A DNA stretch of 64,000 nucleotides from assembly GCF_001511835.1 (NCBI RefSeq), contig NZ_LN997848.1:3562001-3626000 (forward strand), given 5' to 3'. The notes beneath the pieces are model-generated. The model made no database searches, was not told where the DNA came from, and worked only from the letters and a program-made list of their open reading frames with translations. Source of the stretch: Magnetospirillum sp. XM-1. GTDB taxonomy: Bacteria > Pseudomonadota > Alphaproteobacteria > Rhodospirillales > Magnetospirillaceae. A program made the translations under genes and the position numbers. Of the stretch, positions 18,168 to 29,864 are shown piece after piece (position 1 is the stretch's first letter; every line of letters starts with the position of its first letter).

Positions 18168-19682
18168 TTAGCGGGCAGCCAGCGTCAGGCCGTCATGGGC
18201 GGCCCGAGCAAGCTCGTAATTGGAGATCAGCTTGGTCACCGACGCATGCATCGGCTCGAGGAAGGTGCCGGGAGCGACGCCCATCCAGATGGTCATGACG
18301 ATCAGCGGCGCGAACACCGCGATCTCGCGCGGGCTCATGTCGAGGATCCCCTTGAGATCCTCGCGGGTGAGCCGGCCGAACACCACCCGGCGATAGAGGT
18401 ACAGCATGTAGGCGGCACCCAGAACCAGACCGGTGGCGGCGAAGAACGCCACCCAGGTGTTGACCTGGAACACGCCCATCAGCACCAGGAACTCGCCGAC
18501 GAAGCCGGCGGTGCCGGGCAGGCCGACCGAAGCCATGGTGAACAGCATGAACACCGCGGCGTACTTGGGCATGCGGGTGGCGAGGCCGCCGTAGCGGGCG
18601 ATCTCGCGGGTGTGCATGCGGTCGTAGATCACGCCGACGCAAAGGAACAGCGCGCCCGAGACGATGCCGTGCGACAGCATCTGGAACAGCGCGCCCTCGA
18701 CGCCCTGGGTGGTCATGGCGAAGATGCCGATGGTCACGTAACCCATGTGGGCGACGGACGAATAGGCGATCAGCTTCTTCATGTCCTCCTGCACCAGGGC
18801 CACCAGCGAGGTGTAGATCACCGCGACGATGGACAGGGTGTAGATCAGCGGCGTGAAGTACACCGACGCGTCCGGCAGCATGGGGATGGAGAAGCGGATG
18901 AAGCCGTAGGCACCCATCTTCAGCAGCACGCCCGCCAGGATCACCGAACCGCCGGTGGGCGCTTCCACGTGGGCGTCGGGCAGCCAGGTGTGCACCGGCC
19001 ACATGGGAACCTTCACCGCGAACGAGGCGAAGAAGGCCAGCCACAGCCACAGCTGCATCTTGAAGGGGAACGAGTGGGCCATCAGCGACGGGATGTCGGT
19101 GGTGTGGGCGTCGAAATACATGGCCAGCATGGCGACCAGCATCAGCACCGAACCCAGCAGGGTATAGAGGAAGAACTTGAACGCCGCGTACACCCGCCGC
19201 TGACCGCCCCATACGCCGATGATGATGAACATCGGGATCAGGACGGCTTCGAAGAAGATGTAGAACAGCACCAGGTCCAGCGCGCAGAACATGCCGATCA
19301 TCATGGTCTCGAGGATCATGAAGGCCACCATGTACTCCTTGACCCGCTTCTCCACCGAGCCGAAGGCGGCCAGGATGCAGATGGGGCACAGGAAGGTGGA
19401 CAGCAGCACGAACCACACCGAGATGCCGTCAACGCCCATGGAATAGGCGATGGTGGTTCCGGGGAACCACAGCGCGGTTTCCTTCAGCTGGAAGTCCGGC
19501 GAGGCGCCGTTGAACTTGCCTAAGATGAACAGCGACACCACGAAGGTGGCGATGGAGGTGAGCAGCGCCACGTTGCGGGCGTTGCGCGCCACCACCTCGG
19601 TTTCGCCGCGGATGGTGAGGATGAACAGCGCTCCGGCCAGGGGCAGGAACGTGGTCAGCGAGAGAAGGGGCCAGTCGTTCAT
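18168..19682 (-). CDS. nuoM: NADH-quinone oxidoreductase subunit M
   Basis: A 504-residue antiporter-like subunit of the complex I membrane arm, with about 14 helices. The conserved glutamate lies in [20 protein letters not shown]. The discontinuous helix carries [20 protein letters not shown] followed by [13 protein letters not shown] with its channel lysine. [17 protein letters not shown] is the usual third signature. Spacing to nuoL (18 nt) and nuoN (14 nt) fits one transcript. Confidence 0.97.
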   Translation of the reverse strand: MNDWPLLSLTTFLPLAGALFILTIRGETEVVARNARNVALLTSIATFVVSLFILGKFNGASPDFQLKETALWFPGTTIAYSMGVDGISVWFVLLSTFLCPICILAAFGSVEKRVKEYMVAFMILETMMIGMFCALDLVLFYIFFEAVLIPMFIIIGVWGGQRRVYAAFKFFLYTLLGSVLMLVAMLAMYFDAHTTDIPSLMAHSFPFKMQLWLWLAFFASFAVKVPMWPVHTWLPDAHVEAPTGGSVILAGVLLKMGAYGFIRFSIPMLPDASVYFTPLIYTLSIVAVIYTSLVALVQEDMKKLIAYSSVAHMGYVTIGIFAMTTQGVEGALFQMLSHGIVSGALFLCVGVIYDRMHTREIARYGGLATRMPKYAAVFMLFTMASVGLPGTAGFVGEFLVLMGVFQVNTWVAFFAATGLVLGAAYMLYLYRRVVFGRLTREDLKGILDMSPREIAVFAPLIVMTIWMGVAPGTFLEPMHASVTKLISNYELARAAHDGLTLAAR

Positions 19683-19700
19683 GGGGCGTCTTCCTCGTCC

Positions 19701-21629
19701 TCAGCGCGCGTTGAAAATGTACCAGGTGACGAACGCCGCCACGCCGATCAGCATGGCGTAGGCGTAGTGGTAGAGGTAGCCGCTCTGGGCGCGAGCCACC
19801 TTGGCCGCGACCGCACGGGTCGCCGCCGCCACGCCGTCCGGACCGACGCCGTCGATCAGCGCGCCGTCGCCACCCTGCCACAGACCGCGGCCGAGCTTGA
19901 AGGCGGGCTTTACGAAGATGCGGTCGTACAGCTCGTCGAAGTACCACTTGTTCAGCAGGAACTGGTAGACGCCCTGGAAGGCGTTGGCCAGCGCCACCGG
20001 CAGACCCGGAGCGAACACGTAGAAGAGATAGGCCAGGGCGATGCCCGACACCGCCACCACGGTGGGCAGCAGGGCCACCCACGAGGGAACGTGGTGGGCG
20101 TTCTCCAGGCTGGGATGAGCCTCGGTCACCAGGATGGCGGAGCGCCAGAAATCGTGCTGGTGATGGCCGACGAACATCTCGTAGCCCGCCCAGCCGGCGA
20201 ACAGCGCGCCACAGGCCAGGAACAGCAGCGGGATCAGCATCACCGCCGGGCTCTCATGGACATGGGCCATCACATGCTCGTCGGCGCGCGGGCGGCCGTG
20301 GAAGGTCAGCAGCAGCAGACGCCAGGAGTAGAAGGCGGTCAGGAAGGCCGCCAGGCAGCCGATCCAATAAGCGCCCTGGCCGGCGATGGTGTGCGAGCCC
20401 CAGGCGGCTTCCAGGATGGTGTCCTTGGAGTAGTAGCCGGCGAAGAAGGGAATGCCGGCCAGCGCCAGCGAACCGATCCACATCAGCACCCAGGTGACCT
20501 TGACGTGCTTCCAGATGCCGCCCATGCGGCGGATGTCCTGCTCGTCGCTCATGGCGTGGATCACCGAGCCGGCGCCCAGGAACAGCAGGGCCTTGAAGAA
20601 GGCGTGGGTCATCAGGTGGAAGATGGCGGCCTGGTAGGCCGACACGCCGATGGCGAAGAACATGTAGCCCAGCTGCGAGCAGGTGGAATACGCGATCACG
20701 CGCTTGATGTCGTTCTGCACGCAGCCTACCGTCGCCGCGAAGATGGCGGTGGCGGCGCCGATCACGGTCACCACGGTGAGAGCGGTGTCCGAGAACTCGA
20801 ACAGCGGGCTCATGCGGGCGACCATGAAGACGCCGGCGGTGACCATGGTGGCGGCATGGATCAGGGCGGAGACCGGGGTCGGGCCCTCCATGGCGTCGGG
20901 CAGCCAGGTGTGCAGGCCCAGCTGGGCCGACTTGCCCATGGCGCCGACGAACAGCAGCAGGCAGCAGATGGTGATGGCGTGCCACTCGACGCCGAAGAAG
21001 GTGACGGTGGCGTTGGCCTTGTCGGCGGCGGCGGCGAAGATGGGATCGAAGCCCACCGAGCCGAACAGGAAGTAGACGCCGAAGATGCCGAGCGCGAAGC
21101 CGAAATCGCCGACGCGGTTGACCACGAAGGCCTTGATGGCGGCGGCCGAGGCCGAGGGCTTCTCGTACCAGAAGCCGATCAGCAGGTAGGAGGCGACACC
21201 GACGCCTTCCCAGCCGAAGAACATCTGAACCAGATTGTCCGAGGTCACCAGCATCAGCATGGCGAAGGTGAACAGCGACAGGTAGCTCTGGAACCGCCAG
21301 ATGGACGGATCATGGCTCATGTAGCCGACCGAGTAGACGTGCACGGCCGCCGACACCCAGGTGACGACGATCAGCATCACGGCGGTCAGCGTGTCGACCT
21401 TCAGCGACCAGTTGACGGCCATGGTGCCCGAGCGGATCCACTCGGCGACCACCACGGTCTGGGCCTCGCCGCCGATGGCGACCTTCTGGAAGATCAGCCC
21501 GGCCATCACGGCCGACGCCACCAGCAGGGTGCAGGTGACGATCTGCGCGCCCCTGTCGCCGATGAAGCGGCCGAACAGGCCGGCCACCACGGCGCCAAGG
21601 AGCGGCAGGAATACGGTTGCAGTGATCAT
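19701..21629 (-). CDS. nuoL: NADH-quinone oxidoreductase subunit L
   Basis: A 642-residue subunit, the most distal antiporter-like part of complex I, expected to have about 16 helices including the long lateral helix near its C-terminus. Characteristic segments are FFGWEGVGVASYLLIGFWY, KSAQLGLHTWLPDAMEGPTP, SALIHAATMVTAGVF and IAYSTCSQLGYMFFAIGV. The C-terminal NKWYFDELYDRIFVKP is typical for NuoL. It lies 4 nt after nuoK. Confidence 0.97.
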   Translation of the reverse strand: MITATVFLPLLGAVVAGLFGRFIGDRGAQIVTCTLLVASAVMAGLIFQKVAIGGEAQTVVVAEWIRSGTMAVNWSLKVDTLTAVMLIVVTWVSAAVHVYSVGYMSHDPSIWRFQSYLSLFTFAMLMLVTSDNLVQMFFGWEGVGVASYLLIGFWYEKPSASAAAIKAFVVNRVGDFGFALGIFGVYFLFGSVGFDPIFAAAADKANATVTFFGVEWHAITICCLLLFVGAMGKSAQLGLHTWLPDAMEGPTPVSALIHAATMVTAGVFMVARMSPLFEFSDTALTVVTVIGAATAIFAATVGCVQNDIKRVIAYSTCSQLGYMFFAIGVSAYQAAIFHLMTHAFFKALLFLGAGSVIHAMSDEQDIRRMGGIWKHVKVTWVLMWIGSLALAGIPFFAGYYSKDTILEAAWGSHTIAGQGAYWIGCLAAFLTAFYSWRLLLLTFHGRPRADEHVMAHVHESPAVMLIPLLFLACGALFAGWAGYEMFVGHHQHDFWRSAILVTEAHPSLENAHHVPSWVALLPTVVAVSGIALAYLFYVFAPGLPVALANAFQGVYQFLLNKWYFDELYDRIFVKPAFKLGRGLWQGGDGALIDGVGPDGVAAATRAVAAKVARAQSGYLYHYAYAMLIGVAAFVTWYIFNAR

Positions 21630-21633
21630 CCGC

Positions 21634-21945
21634 TTACCCCTTGAGCTGGCTGATTTCTTCCACCGCGATGGTGCCGCGGTTACGGAAGAAGACGACGACG
21701 ATGGCTAGGCCGATGGCGGCCTCGGCGGCGGCCACGGTCAGGATGAACATGGCGAATACCTGGCCTACCAGATCGTTCAGATAGGACGAGAAGGCCACCA
21801 TGTTGATGTTGACGGCCAGAAGCATCAGTTCGATGGACATCATGATGATGATGACGTTCTTCCGGTTCAGGAAGATGCCCATCACGCCCAGCGTGAACAG
21901 GATGGCGGCTACCGTCAGGTAGTGGGACAGACCGATCTCGAGCAT
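21634..21945 (-). CDS. nuoK: NADH-quinone oxidoreductase subunit K
   Basis: A 103-residue three-helix subunit of the complex I membrane arm. The conserved glutamates are in [15 protein letters not shown] (helix 2) and [14 protein letters not shown] (helix 3), both needed for proton translocation in studied enzymes. Its start overlaps the nuoJ stop by one base. Length and order are canonical. Confidence 0.96.
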   Translation of the reverse strand: MLEIGLSHYLTVAAILFTLGVMGIFLNRKNVIIIMMSIELMLLAVNINMVAFSSYLNDLVGQVFAMFILTVAAAEAAIGLAIVVVFFRNRGTIAVEEISQLKG

Positions 21946-22553
21946 CAGATGCCCCTCCCCGACTGGACCTTCTTGAGTTCCACGTTATCGCGCGAGCGGC
22001 TGACCTGATCGGCGATGACCTGCTTGCGCACGCCCGACCGCTTGCGGTGGGTCAGCAGGATGGTGCCGATCATGGCGACCAGCAGCACCAGACCCGACGC
22101 CTGGAACAGGTAGACGTAGTTGGTGTAGATCAGCTTGCCCAGCGCCACGGTGTTGGACGCCTGGTCCAGGGTCGGCATCGGCGCCTTGACCATGGCCTCG
22201 ACGTCGGGCGCGAAGGCCCAGCCGCCGAACATGGCCAACAGTTCGACCAGCAGGACAACGCCGATCAGCGCGCCGGTGGGCAGGTACTGCAGGAAGCCTT
22301 CCTTCATCTCCACCATGTTGATGTCGAGCATCATCACGACGAACAGGAAGAGCACCGCGACGGCGCCCACATAGACCACCACCAGCACCATGGCCAGGAA
22401 TTCGGCGCCCAGCAGCAGGAACAGGCCCGCCGCGTTGAAGAACGCTAGGATCAGCCAGAGCACCGAATGCACCGGATTGCGCGATGAGATCACCATCACG
22501 CCGCTCGCCACCGCGATGGCGGCGAACATGTAGAAGATCAGAGCCGTGAACAT
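21945..22553 (-). CDS. nuoJ: NADH-quinone oxidoreductase subunit J
   Basis: A 202-residue membrane subunit with five predicted helices. Family sequence includes [20 protein letters not shown] and [20 protein letters not shown], the latter containing the pi-bulge helix that gates the quinone-to-proton coupling path. The C-terminus ([20 protein letters not shown]) is charged and cytoplasmic. It sits between nuoI (13 nt) and nuoK (1-nt overlap). Confidence 0.95.
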   Translation of the reverse strand: MFTALIFYMFAAIAVASGVMVISSRNPVHSVLWLILAFFNAAGLFLLLGAEFLAMVLVVVYVGAVAVLFLFVVMMLDINMVEMKEGFLQYLPTGALIGVVLLVELLAMFGGWAFAPDVEAMVKAPMPTLDQASNTVALGKLIYTNYVYLFQASGLVLLVAMIGTILLTHRKRSGVRKQVIADQVSRSRDNVELKKVQSGRGI

Positions 22554-22566
22554 GGATGGTCTCCCG

Positions 22567-23055
22567 TCACCGGTAGGGCGCGTCGGCGGCGATGCGGTAG
22601 GCCAGCTCGGCCTCCCAGCGGTCGCCGTTGGCGAGCAACTTGGACTTGTTGTACATGAGTTCCGCCCGCGTCTCGGTGGCGTACTCGAAATTCGGACCCT
22701 CGACGATGGCGTCCACCGGGCAGGCCTCCTGGCACAGACCGCAATAGATGCACTTGGTCATGTCGAGGTCGTAGCGGCGCGCCCGGCGCGAGCCGTCGGG
22801 CCGGGGCTCGGCCTCGATGGTGATCGCCTGGGCGGGGCAGATGGCCTCGCACAGCTTGCAGGCGATGCAGCGCTCTTCGCCGTTGGGATAACGGCGCAGG
22901 CAGTGCTCGCCCCGGAAGCGGACCGACAGCGGCCCCTTTTCATAGGGGTAGTTGATGGTCACCTTGGGCTTGAACATGTAGCGCAGCGTCAGCGCCAAGC
23001 CCTGGACGAGCTCGGTCAGCAGAAAGGCGCGCGCGGTGCGGTCGAGGAACGACAT
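22567..23055 (-). CDS. nuoI: NADH-quinone oxidoreductase subunit I
   Basis: A 162-residue peripheral-arm subunit carrying clusters N6a and N6b. Two ferredoxin-type motifs are intact, [16 protein letters not shown] and [16 protein letters not shown]. The N-terminal amphipathic helix and [20 protein letters not shown] are typical. It passes electrons to NuoB (cluster N2). It follows nuoH by 13 nt. Confidence 0.97.
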   Translation of the reverse strand: MSFLDRTARAFLLTELVQGLALTLRYMFKPKVTINYPYEKGPLSVRFRGEHCLRRYPNGEERCIACKLCEAICPAQAITIEAEPRPDGSRRARRYDLDMTKCIYCGLCQEACPVDAIVEGPNFEYATETRAELMYNKSKLLANGDRWEAELAYRIAADAPYR

Positions 23056-23068
23056 CGCTTTTCTCTCC

Positions 23069-24094
23069 TTAACCCTGGTTCGGCAGCCAGCCGAAAGCGG
23101 TCAGCACGCTTGCGGTCAGCACCAGCCAGAACAGCGAGAACGGCAGGAACACCTTCCAGCCCAGGCGCATCAGCTGGTCGTAGCGATAGCGCGGGAAGGT
23201 GGCGCGAACCCACAGGAAGACGAACATCACCAGGCAGATCTTGATGACGAACCACAGCACGCCGGGGATGGGCAGCCACGAGAGGCCGAACGGAGCCATC
23301 CAGCCGCCCAGGAAGAGGATGGAGGTCATCGCCCCCATCATCAGCATGTTGGCGTACTCGCCCAGGAAGAACAGGGCGAAGGTCATGGCCGAGTATTCGA
23401 CGTTGTAGCCGGCCACCAGTTCGGCTTCCGCTTCCGGAAGGTCGAAGGGGGCGCGGTTGGTTTCGGCGAGGCCCGAGATGATGAACAGGATGAACAGCGG
23501 GAAGTGCGGGATGATGAACCACATCTTCGACTGCGCCGTCACCACGTCCGACAGGTTCAGCGAACCCACGGTCAGCAGCACCGAGATCAGGATGAAGCCG
23601 ATGGAGACCTCATAGGACACCATCTGCGCCGCCGAACGCAGGCCGCCCAGGAAGGCGTATTTCGAGTTGGACGCCCAGCCCGCCATGATGATGCCGTAGA
23701 CGCCCAAGGACGAGATGGCGAACAGGTACAGCACGCCGACATTGATGTCGGCCAGCACCCAGCCCTTGTCGAAGGGAATCACCGCCCAGGCGACGAGCGC
23801 CAGGAAGAAGGTCAGCATCGGCGCGCCGATGAACACCGCGCGGTTGGCGCTGGTGGGCAGCACCGTCTCCTTGACGAACAGCTTGAGGCCGTCGGCCATG
23901 GGCTGCAGCAGGCCCAGGGGACCGACCACGTTGGGTCCCTTGCGCATCTGCATGGCGCCGATCACCTTGCGCTCGGCGTAGGTGAGGTAGGCCACCGCGA
24001 TCAGCAGCGGCAGGACGATGGCGACGATCTGCAGAACGATGATCAGCAGACGCCACACGAAGGGGGGCAGCAGCCCGGTCAGAAGGTCAACCAT
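23069..24094 (-). CDS. nuoH: NADH-quinone oxidoreductase subunit H
   Basis: A 341-residue membrane subunit with about eight helices that forms the quinone chamber and links the peripheral and membrane arms. The conserved loop [20 protein letters not shown] and the acidic [19 protein letters not shown] are present. The start at 24094 ([16 protein letters not shown]) is chosen because it gives the family N-terminus; the frame extends 12 codons upstream only within the nuoG end. The two genes overlap by 8 nt. Confidence 0.96.
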   Translation of the reverse strand: MVDLLTGLLPPFVWRLLIIVLQIVAIVLPLLIAVAYLTYAERKVIGAMQMRKGPNVVGPLGLLQPMADGLKLFVKETVLPTSANRAVFIGAPMLTFFLALVAWAVIPFDKGWVLADINVGVLYLFAISSLGVYGIIMAGWASNSKYAFLGGLRSAAQMVSYEVSIGFILISVLLTVGSLNLSDVVTAQSKMWFIIPHFPLFILFIISGLAETNRAPFDLPEAEAELVAGYNVEYSAMTFALFFLGEYANMLMMGAMTSILFLGGWMAPFGLSWLPIPGVLWFVIKICLVMFVFLWVRATFPRYRYDQLMRLGWKVFLPFSLFWLVLTASVLTAFGWLPNQG

Positions 24095-26159
24095 GGGTCC
24101 CCGTCTTCTTGTGCTTGTGGTTGCAACCACCGCCGAAGGCTGCCGTGCATTCCGCCATGGTCTTGGAGGCGCGGCTGATCGGGTCGGTCTGATAGAAGTT
24201 GTCGATGTTGCTCACCAGGGCGCCGCCCTCCAGGCTGCCCTCGGCGCCGAACGCGGCGCCCCAGGCGGCGGGAGTGACTTTACCCAGGTCAGCGAACACC
24301 GGGCTGGCCTTGGCCAGACGCTCACGCACGGCCTTGAGGCTGTCGTAAGGCAGAGCCTTGCCCAGCACCTCGGACAGCGCGCGGACGATGCGCCAGTCTT
24401 CCTTGGCCTCGCCCGGCGGGAACACCGCGAGGCGGGTGGCCTGGGCGCGGCCTTCCAGGTTGACGAAGGTGGCGCTCTTCTCGGTGTAGGCGGCACCCGG
24501 CAGGATGACGTCGGCGCGGTGAGCGCCGGCATCGCCGTGGGAGCCCTGGTACACCACGAAGGCGTCGCCCAGGCCCTTCATGTCCACCTCGTCGGCGCCG
24601 ATCAGGAACACCACCTGGACATCGCCCTTGTGGGCGCCGTCGAGGATGTGGTCCACGTCGCGCCAGCCCTGGCCCGGCACGAAGCCCAGGTCCAGGCCGC
24701 CGACGCGGGCGGCGGCGGTGTGCAGCACGTTGAAGCCGTTCCAGCCGTCCTTGACCATGCCGGCGGCGTCGGCCAGCTTGCGGGCCAGACCCAGGATGAC
24801 GGCGCCGTCCTTGCGCGACAGCGCCCCCTGCCCGACGATCAGGGCCGGCTTCTTGGCGTTCTTCAACACCTCGAAGAAGGGATGGCTGCCCTCGGCGACC
24901 GCCTTCAGGATCGAGGCGTCGTCGCCCAGGTGCTCGTACTTGTAGGTCAGGTCGCCCTTGTGGCCGATGCGGGCCACCTTGAAACCGCCCTTCTGCCAAC
25001 GCTTGCGGATGCGGGCGTTGAGGACCGGGTTCTCCTTGCGGGGGTTCGAGCCCACGATCAGCAGGGCGTCGGCCTCTTCGATACCGGCGGCCGTGCTGTT
25101 GAACAGGTACGAGGCGCGGACCGAGGCGTCCAGCTTGGCGCCGTCCTGGCGGCAGTCGATGGCCTGCGAGCCGAGCGCGGCCAGCAGATCCTTGTAGGCC
25201 ACCATGGTCTCGGCATCGGCCTGATCGCCGGCGATGGCGGCGATCTTGGTGCCGGCGGCCTTCACCTTGGCGGCGATGGCGGCGAACGCCTCGTTCCAGG
25301 TGGCGGGGACCAGCTTGCCGTCCTTACGCACATAGGGCTTGTCGAGGCGCTGGCGCTTCAGGCCGTCGCAGGCGAAGCGCGAGCGGTCAGACAACCATTC
25401 CTCGTTCACGTCCTCGGCGACGCGCGGCAGGATGCGGATGACCTCGTTGCCACGGGTATCGACCCGGATGGCCGAGCCCAACGCGTCCATGGCGTCGATG
25501 CTCTCGGTCTTCTTCAGCTCCCAGGAGCGGTAGGTGTAGCTGGCCGGCTTGTTGGTCAGCGCCCCCACCGGGCACAGGTCGATCAGGTTGCCCGACAGCT
25601 CCGACGACACCGCCGCGTTGACGTAGCGGCCGATCTCCAGATGCTCGCCGCGGCCCAGGCCGCCCAGCACCGGGGTGCCGGCCACTTCCGAGATGAAGCG
25701 GACACAACGGGTGCACTGGATGCAGCGCGTCATCATGGTCTGGACCAGCGGACCGTAATCCTTGTCCGGAATGGCGCGCTTGCCTTCCTGGCAGCGGTTC
25801 TTGTCGGAACCGTAGGCCATGGCCTGGTCCTGCAGGTCGCACTCGCCGCCCTGGTCGCAGATGGGGCAGTCCAGCGGGTGGTTGAGCAGCAGGAATTCCA
25901 TCACGCCCTGGCGCGCCTTGCGCACCGCCGGGGTGTTGGTCTTCACCACCATGCCTTCGCCCACCGGCATGGCGCAGGACGCCGCCGGCTTGGGCATCTT
26001 TTCCACTTCGACCAGGCACATGCGGCAATTGCCGGCGATGGCCAGACGCTCGTGGTAGCAGAAACGGGGAATCTCGATGCCGAGCAGATCGGCGGCCTGG
26101 ATGATGGTCGTCCCGGCCTCGACTTCGATTTCCCTGCCGTCAATGGTCAGTTTGGGCAT
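24087..26159 (-). CDS. nuoG: NADH-quinone oxidoreductase subunit G
   Basis: A 690-residue peripheral subunit. The N-terminal 2Fe-2S ferredoxin domain carries [20 protein letters not shown]. The His-Cys motif [18 protein letters not shown] (cluster N5) and the 4Fe-4S set [10 protein letters not shown] with [10 protein letters not shown] (N4) follow. The remaining 450 residues are a molybdopterin-oxidoreductase-like domain that lacks the cofactor in complex I. The extreme C-terminus is unusual ([16 protein letters not shown], Cys/His/Lys-rich), with no obvious family counterpart. Confidence 0.96.
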   Translation of the reverse strand: MPKLTIDGREIEVEAGTTIIQAADLLGIEIPRFCYHERLAIAGNCRMCLVEVEKMPKPAASCAMPVGEGMVVKTNTPAVRKARQGVMEFLLLNHPLDCPICDQGGECDLQDQAMAYGSDKNRCQEGKRAIPDKDYGPLVQTMMTRCIQCTRCVRFISEVAGTPVLGGLGRGEHLEIGRYVNAAVSSELSGNLIDLCPVGALTNKPASYTYRSWELKKTESIDAMDALGSAIRVDTRGNEVIRILPRVAEDVNEEWLSDRSRFACDGLKRQRLDKPYVRKDGKLVPATWNEAFAAIAAKVKAAGTKIAAIAGDQADAETMVAYKDLLAALGSQAIDCRQDGAKLDASVRASYLFNSTAAGIEEADALLIVGSNPRKENPVLNARIRKRWQKGGFKVARIGHKGDLTYKYEHLGDDASILKAVAEGSHPFFEVLKNAKKPALIVGQGALSRKDGAVILGLARKLADAAGMVKDGWNGFNVLHTAAARVGGLDLGFVPGQGWRDVDHILDGAHKGDVQVVFLIGADEVDMKGLGDAFVVYQGSHGDAGAHRADVILPGAAYTEKSATFVNLEGRAQATRLAVFPPGEAKEDWRIVRALSEVLGKALPYDSLKAVRERLAKASPVFADLGKVTPAAWGAAFGAEGSLEGGALVSNIDNFYQTDPISRASKTMAECTAAFGGGCNHKHKKTGTHG

Positions 26160-26175
26160 TGGGGCTTCTCTCTTC

Positions 26176-27459
26176 TCAGGCCGCGTTGGTCTTGGCTTGG
26201 CGTTCGATGATCCGGCGCTCCATCTCGGGACGGAAGGCGCGGATCAGGCCCTGGATCGGCCACGCGGCGGCGTCGCCCAGCGCGCAGATGGTGTGGCCTT
26301 CGATCTGGCGGGAAATCTCTTCCAGCAGATCGATTTCCGACAACTCGGCGTCGCCGGTGACCATGCGGCCCATCATGCGGCTCATCCAGCCGGTGCCTTC
26401 GCGGCACGGCGTGCACTGGCCGCAGCTTTCGTGCCAGTAGAAGCGCGACAGACGGTGGATGGCGCGCACCAGATCGGTGGACTTGTCCATCACCATCACG
26501 GCCGCCGTGCCGAGGCCCGAACGCATGGCGCGCAGCGCGTCGAAGTCCATGGTGACTTCCTCGCACTGGCTCTTGGTCAGCATGGGGACCGAGGAGCCGC
26601 CGGGAATGATGGCCAGCAGGTTGTCCCAGCCGCCCCGCACGCCGCCGGCATGCTTCTCGATGAGCTCCTTCAAGGGGATGCCCATCTCCTCTTCCACGTT
26701 GCACGGCGTGTTCACGTGGCCGGAAATGCAGAACACCTTGGTGCCGGTGTTGTTGGGCTTGCCCAAACCGGCGAACCAAGCGCCGCCGCGACGCAGGATG
26801 GTCGGCGCCACGGCGATGGATTCAACGTTGTTCACGGTGGTGGGGCAGCCATAGAGGCCCACGCCGGCCGGGAACGGCGGCTTGAGGCGCGGCTGGCCCT
26901 TCTTGCCTTCCAGGCTTTCGATCAGCGCCGATTCCTCGCCGCAGACATAGGCGCCGGCGCCGCGATGGACGTAGCACTCGAAGTCCCAGCCCGAACCGCA
27001 GGCGTTGGGGCCGATGAAGCCCGCGGCGCGCGCCTCGTCGATGGCGATGTTGAGATGCTCGGCTTCGCGCACGAACTCGCCGCGGATGTAGATGTAGGCG
27101 GCGTGCGCGCCGATGGCGAAAGAGGCGATCAGCGCGCCCTCGATCAGCTTATGCGGATCGAAGCGCATCATCTCGCGGTCCTTGCAGGTCCCCGGCTCGC
27201 CTTCGTCGGCGTTGATCACCAGGTAGTGCGGACGCGAGCCCTCGGTCTTGGGCATGAACGACCACTTGACGCCGGTGGGGAAGCCCGCACCGCCGCGGCC
27301 GCGCAGGCCCGAGGTCTTCATCTCCTCGATGATCCAGTCGCGGCCCTTGGCCAGAATGTCCTTGGTGCCGTTCCAGTCGCCTCGCGACATGGCGCCCTTC
27401 AGACGCCAGTCGTGGAAACCGTAGAGGTTGGTGAAAATCCTGTCTTGATCGCGCAGCAT
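26176..27459 (-). CDS. nuoF: NADH-quinone oxidoreductase subunit F
   Basis: A 427-residue subunit that binds NADH and FMN and holds cluster N3. Seen are [16 protein letters not shown] (NADH), [13 protein letters not shown] (FMN), [19 protein letters not shown] (FMN) and [12 protein letters not shown] (three N3 cysteines). The start ATG at 27459 overlaps the nuoE stop by one base (TGATG). The reading frame continues upstream only as a shadow of nuoE. Confidence 0.97.
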   Translation of the reverse strand: MLRDQDRIFTNLYGFHDWRLKGAMSRGDWNGTKDILAKGRDWIIEEMKTSGLRGRGGAGFPTGVKWSFMPKTEGSRPHYLVINADEGEPGTCKDREMMRFDPHKLIEGALIASFAIGAHAAYIYIRGEFVREAEHLNIAIDEARAAGFIGPNACGSGWDFECYVHRGAGAYVCGEESALIESLEGKKGQPRLKPPFPAGVGLYGCPTTVNNVESIAVAPTILRRGGAWFAGLGKPNNTGTKVFCISGHVNTPCNVEEEMGIPLKELIEKHAGGVRGGWDNLLAIIPGGSSVPMLTKSQCEEVTMDFDALRAMRSGLGTAAVMVMDKSTDLVRAIHRLSRFYWHESCGQCTPCREGTGWMSRMMGRMVTGDAELSEIDLLEEISRQIEGHTICALGDAAAWPIQGLIRAFRPEMERRIIERQAKTNAA

Positions 27460-28067
27460 CAGGCCTTCCCCCCCTCGAACTTCAACTCGGTCAGGCTGGT
27501 GGGGCCACCGGCCGGGCACGAGAACTGACGACCGTTCTGGGGACCGGGCTTCGGCGTCTCGCCGCGCTTCAAGGCCTCGAGCACCGCCTTGGTGGTCTCG
27601 GCCGTCAGGTCCTCGTAGTAATCGTCGTTGATCTGCATCATGGGCGCGTTGACGCAGGCGCCCAGGCATTCCACCTCGGACAGGGTGAACTTGCCGTCGG
27701 CGGTCATGTCGCCGAACTCGACGCCCAGCGCGGCCTTGGCGGCGGCCACCACGTCGTCGGAACCACGCAGCATGCACGGCAGGTTGGTGCAGACCTGCAC
27801 GTGGAACTTACCCACGGGCTTCCTGTTGTACATGGTGTAGAAGGTCGCCACCTCCTCCACCCGGATGGGGGCCATGTCCAGCATCTCGGCGATGACTTCC
27901 ATGGCGGCGCGGCTGAGCCAGCCTTCCTGGCGCTGGGCCAGGTCGAGCAGCGGCATCACGGCGCTCTGCTGACGGCCGGCAGGATACTTGGCGATGAAGG
28001 CCTTGGCCTTCTCCAGGTATTCGGGGGTGAAAGCGAAGCTTTCCGGTTCGTAGGAGTGATTGCTCAT
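27459..28067 (-). CDS. nuoE: NADH-quinone oxidoreductase subunit E
   Basis: A 202-residue thioredoxin-like 2Fe-2S subunit holding cluster N1a. The ligands are CTNLPC and CLGAC, in the usual C-x4-C and C-x3-C pattern. The N-terminal helical bundle includes [19 protein letters not shown] and [13 protein letters not shown]-terminal tail of about 35 residues rich in Gly and Pro ([20 protein letters not shown]) goes beyond the core domain, as in other alphaproteobacteria. The start at 28067 overlaps the nuoD stop by 4 nt. Confidence 0.96.
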   Translation of the reverse strand: MSNHSYEPESFAFTPEYLEKAKAFIAKYPAGRQQSAVMPLLDLAQRQEGWLSRAAMEVIAEMLDMAPIRVEEVATFYTMYNRKPVGKFHVQVCTNLPCMLRGSDDVVAAAKAALGVEFGDMTADGKFTLSEVECLGACVNAPMMQINDDYYEDLTAETTKAVLEALKRGETPKPGPQNGRQFSCPAGGPTSLTELKFEGGKA

Positions 28068-29242
28068 CGGTCGATCTCGCCGAAAACGATGTCGATGGAG
28101 CCGATATTGGACACCACGTCGGCCAGCATGTGTCCCTTGGACATCATGTCGAGCGCCTGCAGGTGAACGTATCCCGGCGGACGGATCTTGCAGCGGTAGG
28201 GCTTGCCGGTGCCGTCGGCGATCAGATAGACGGCGAACTCGCCCTTGGGGGCCTCGATGGCGGTGTAGGTCTCGCCCGCCGGCACCCGGAAGCCCTCGGT
28301 GAAGAGCTTGAAGTGATGGATCAGCGATTCCATCGAGGTCTTCATCTCGGAGCGCCGGGGCGGGGTGATCTTGTTGTCTTCCACCTTGACCGGGCCGCCC
28401 GGCATCTTGGCCAGGCACTGCTTCATGATCTTCACCGATTCGCGCATCTCGAGGACGCGGACCAGATAGCGCTCCCAGCCGTCGCCGTTCTTGCCGACGG
28501 GGATGTCGAAGTCCAGCTCGTCATAGACCTCGTAGGGCTGGGCCTTGCGCAGGTCCCAGGCGATACCCGAAGCGCGCAGGTTGGGGCCGGTGAAGCCCCA
28601 GTCCAGCGCCTGTTCCGGGCTGACGACGCCGATATCGACGGTGCGCTGCTTGAAGATGCGGTTCTCGGTGGCCAGGGTCTCGATGTCGTCGAGGACCTTG
28701 GGGAAGGTCTCGCACCACTCGCCAATATCGTCCAGCAGGCCCTGCGACACGTCGGCGGAGACGCCGCCCGGACGGTAGTAATTGGCATGCAGACGGGCGC
28801 CGCAGGCGCGCTCGTAGAACTCCATCAGCTTCTCGCGCTCCTCGAAGCCGTAGAGCAGCGGAGTCATGCCGCCCACGTCGAAGATGAACGCGGTGACGTT
28901 CAGCAGATGGTTCAGGATGCGGCCGATCTCGTCATAGAGCGTGCGGATGTACTTGGCCCGCGCCGGCACCTCGATGCCCAGCAGACGCTCCGTGGCCAGC
29001 ACGAAGACATGCTCCTGGTTCATGGTGCCCACATAGTCGAGACGGTCGAAATAGGGAACCGCCTGGACGTAGGTCTTGTGCTCGATCAGCTTCTCGGTGC
29101 CGCGGTGCAGCAGGCCCACATGGGGGTCGGCGCGGTCGACGACCTCGCCCGACATCTCGAGGATGAGGCGCAGCACGCCGTGCGCCGCAGGGTGCTGCGG
29201 GCCGAAGTTGATGGTGTAGCTCTGGATCTGGGATTCGGCCAT
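28064..29242 (-). CDS. nuoD: NADH-quinone oxidoreductase subunit D
   Basis: A 392-residue 49-kDa-type subunit forming the quinone site with NuoB. The N-terminal loop [20 protein letters not shown] contains the catalytic His. [38 protein letters not shown] and the C-terminal DIVFGEIDR are family hallmarks. The start at 29242 ([14 protein letters not shown]) is preferred over an upstream in-frame start at 29260, whose extra residues MRRRTD fall inside the nuoC end. Confidence 0.97.
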   Translation of the reverse strand: MAESQIQSYTINFGPQHPAAHGVLRLILEMSGEVVDRADPHVGLLHRGTEKLIEHKTYVQAVPYFDRLDYVGTMNQEHVFVLATERLLGIEVPARAKYIRTLYDEIGRILNHLLNVTAFIFDVGGMTPLLYGFEEREKLMEFYERACGARLHANYYRPGGVSADVSQGLLDDIGEWCETFPKVLDDIETLATENRIFKQRTVDIGVVSPEQALDWGFTGPNLRASGIAWDLRKAQPYEVYDELDFDIPVGKNGDGWERYLVRVLEMRESVKIMKQCLAKMPGGPVKVEDNKITPPRRSEMKTSMESLIHHFKLFTEGFRVPAGETYTAIEAPKGEFAVYLIADGTGKPYRCKIRPPGYVHLQALDMMSKGHMLADVVSNIGSIDIVFGEIDR

Positions 29243-29243
29243 G

Positions 29244-29843
29244 TCAGTTCGCCTTCTCATCGCCGGGCAGCATCCCCGGCCCTTCCCAGGGCGACAGGAA
29301 ATCGAAGCTGCGGAAATCCTGGGTCAGCTTCACCGGCTCGTAGACCACGCGCTTGGTCTCGTCGTCGTAGCGCATCTCCACATAGCCGGTCAGCGGGAAG
29401 TCCTTCCTGAGCGGATGGCCCTCGAAACCGTAATCGGTGAGGATGCGGCGCAGATCCGGATGGTCCGAGAACAGCACGCCGAACATGTCCCACACCTCGC
29501 GCTCGAACCAGTTGGCCGAGTTGAACACGGCGGTGGCAGAGGGGACGGCGGTCTCCTCGTCGGTGGCGACCTTCACGCGGACCCGCTGGTTATGCTTCAT
29601 GGAGAGCAGGTGGTAGACCACGTCGAAGCGCTGTTCGCGCCCCGGCCAGTCCACGCCGCACACGTCCACCAGTTGCTTGAACAGGCAGCCCGCGTCGTCG
29701 CGCAGGAAGCTCAGCACCTTGACGATGGAGGCGGCCTTGACGGTGAGCGACAGCTCGCCGCAGCGGTTGACCTCGGTTCCCAGCACATCCTGGGGCAGGG
29801 CTTGGGCGATGTACTCGCCAAGATCCTTCAGCGCTTGCGTCAT
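29244..29843 (-). CDS. nuoC: NADH-quinone oxidoreductase subunit C
   Basis: A 199-residue 30-kDa-type structural subunit of the peripheral arm. The family signature is clear in [20 protein letters not shown] followed by [20 protein letters not shown]. It is separate from nuoD, as in alphaproteobacteria and unlike the fused nuoCD of E. coli. It lies 21 nt after nuoB and 1 nt before nuoD. Confidence 0.96.
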   Translation of the reverse strand: MTQALKDLGEYIAQALPQDVLGTEVNRCGELSLTVKAASIVKVLSFLRDDAGCLFKQLVDVCGVDWPGREQRFDVVYHLLSMKHNQRVRVKVATDEETAVPSATAVFNSANWFEREVWDMFGVLFSDHPDLRRILTDYGFEGHPLRKDFPLTGYVEMRYDDETKRVVYEPVKLTQDFRSFDFLSPWEGPGMLPGDEKAN

Positions 29844-29864
29844 CTTAGGAGTCCCTCTTCGGCG

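Noticed and set aside
19767..21644. A 625-codon plus-strand frame opposite nuoL
   Set aside because: It is a shadow of nuoL, rich in His and Glu with no motif; nuoL is unambiguous.
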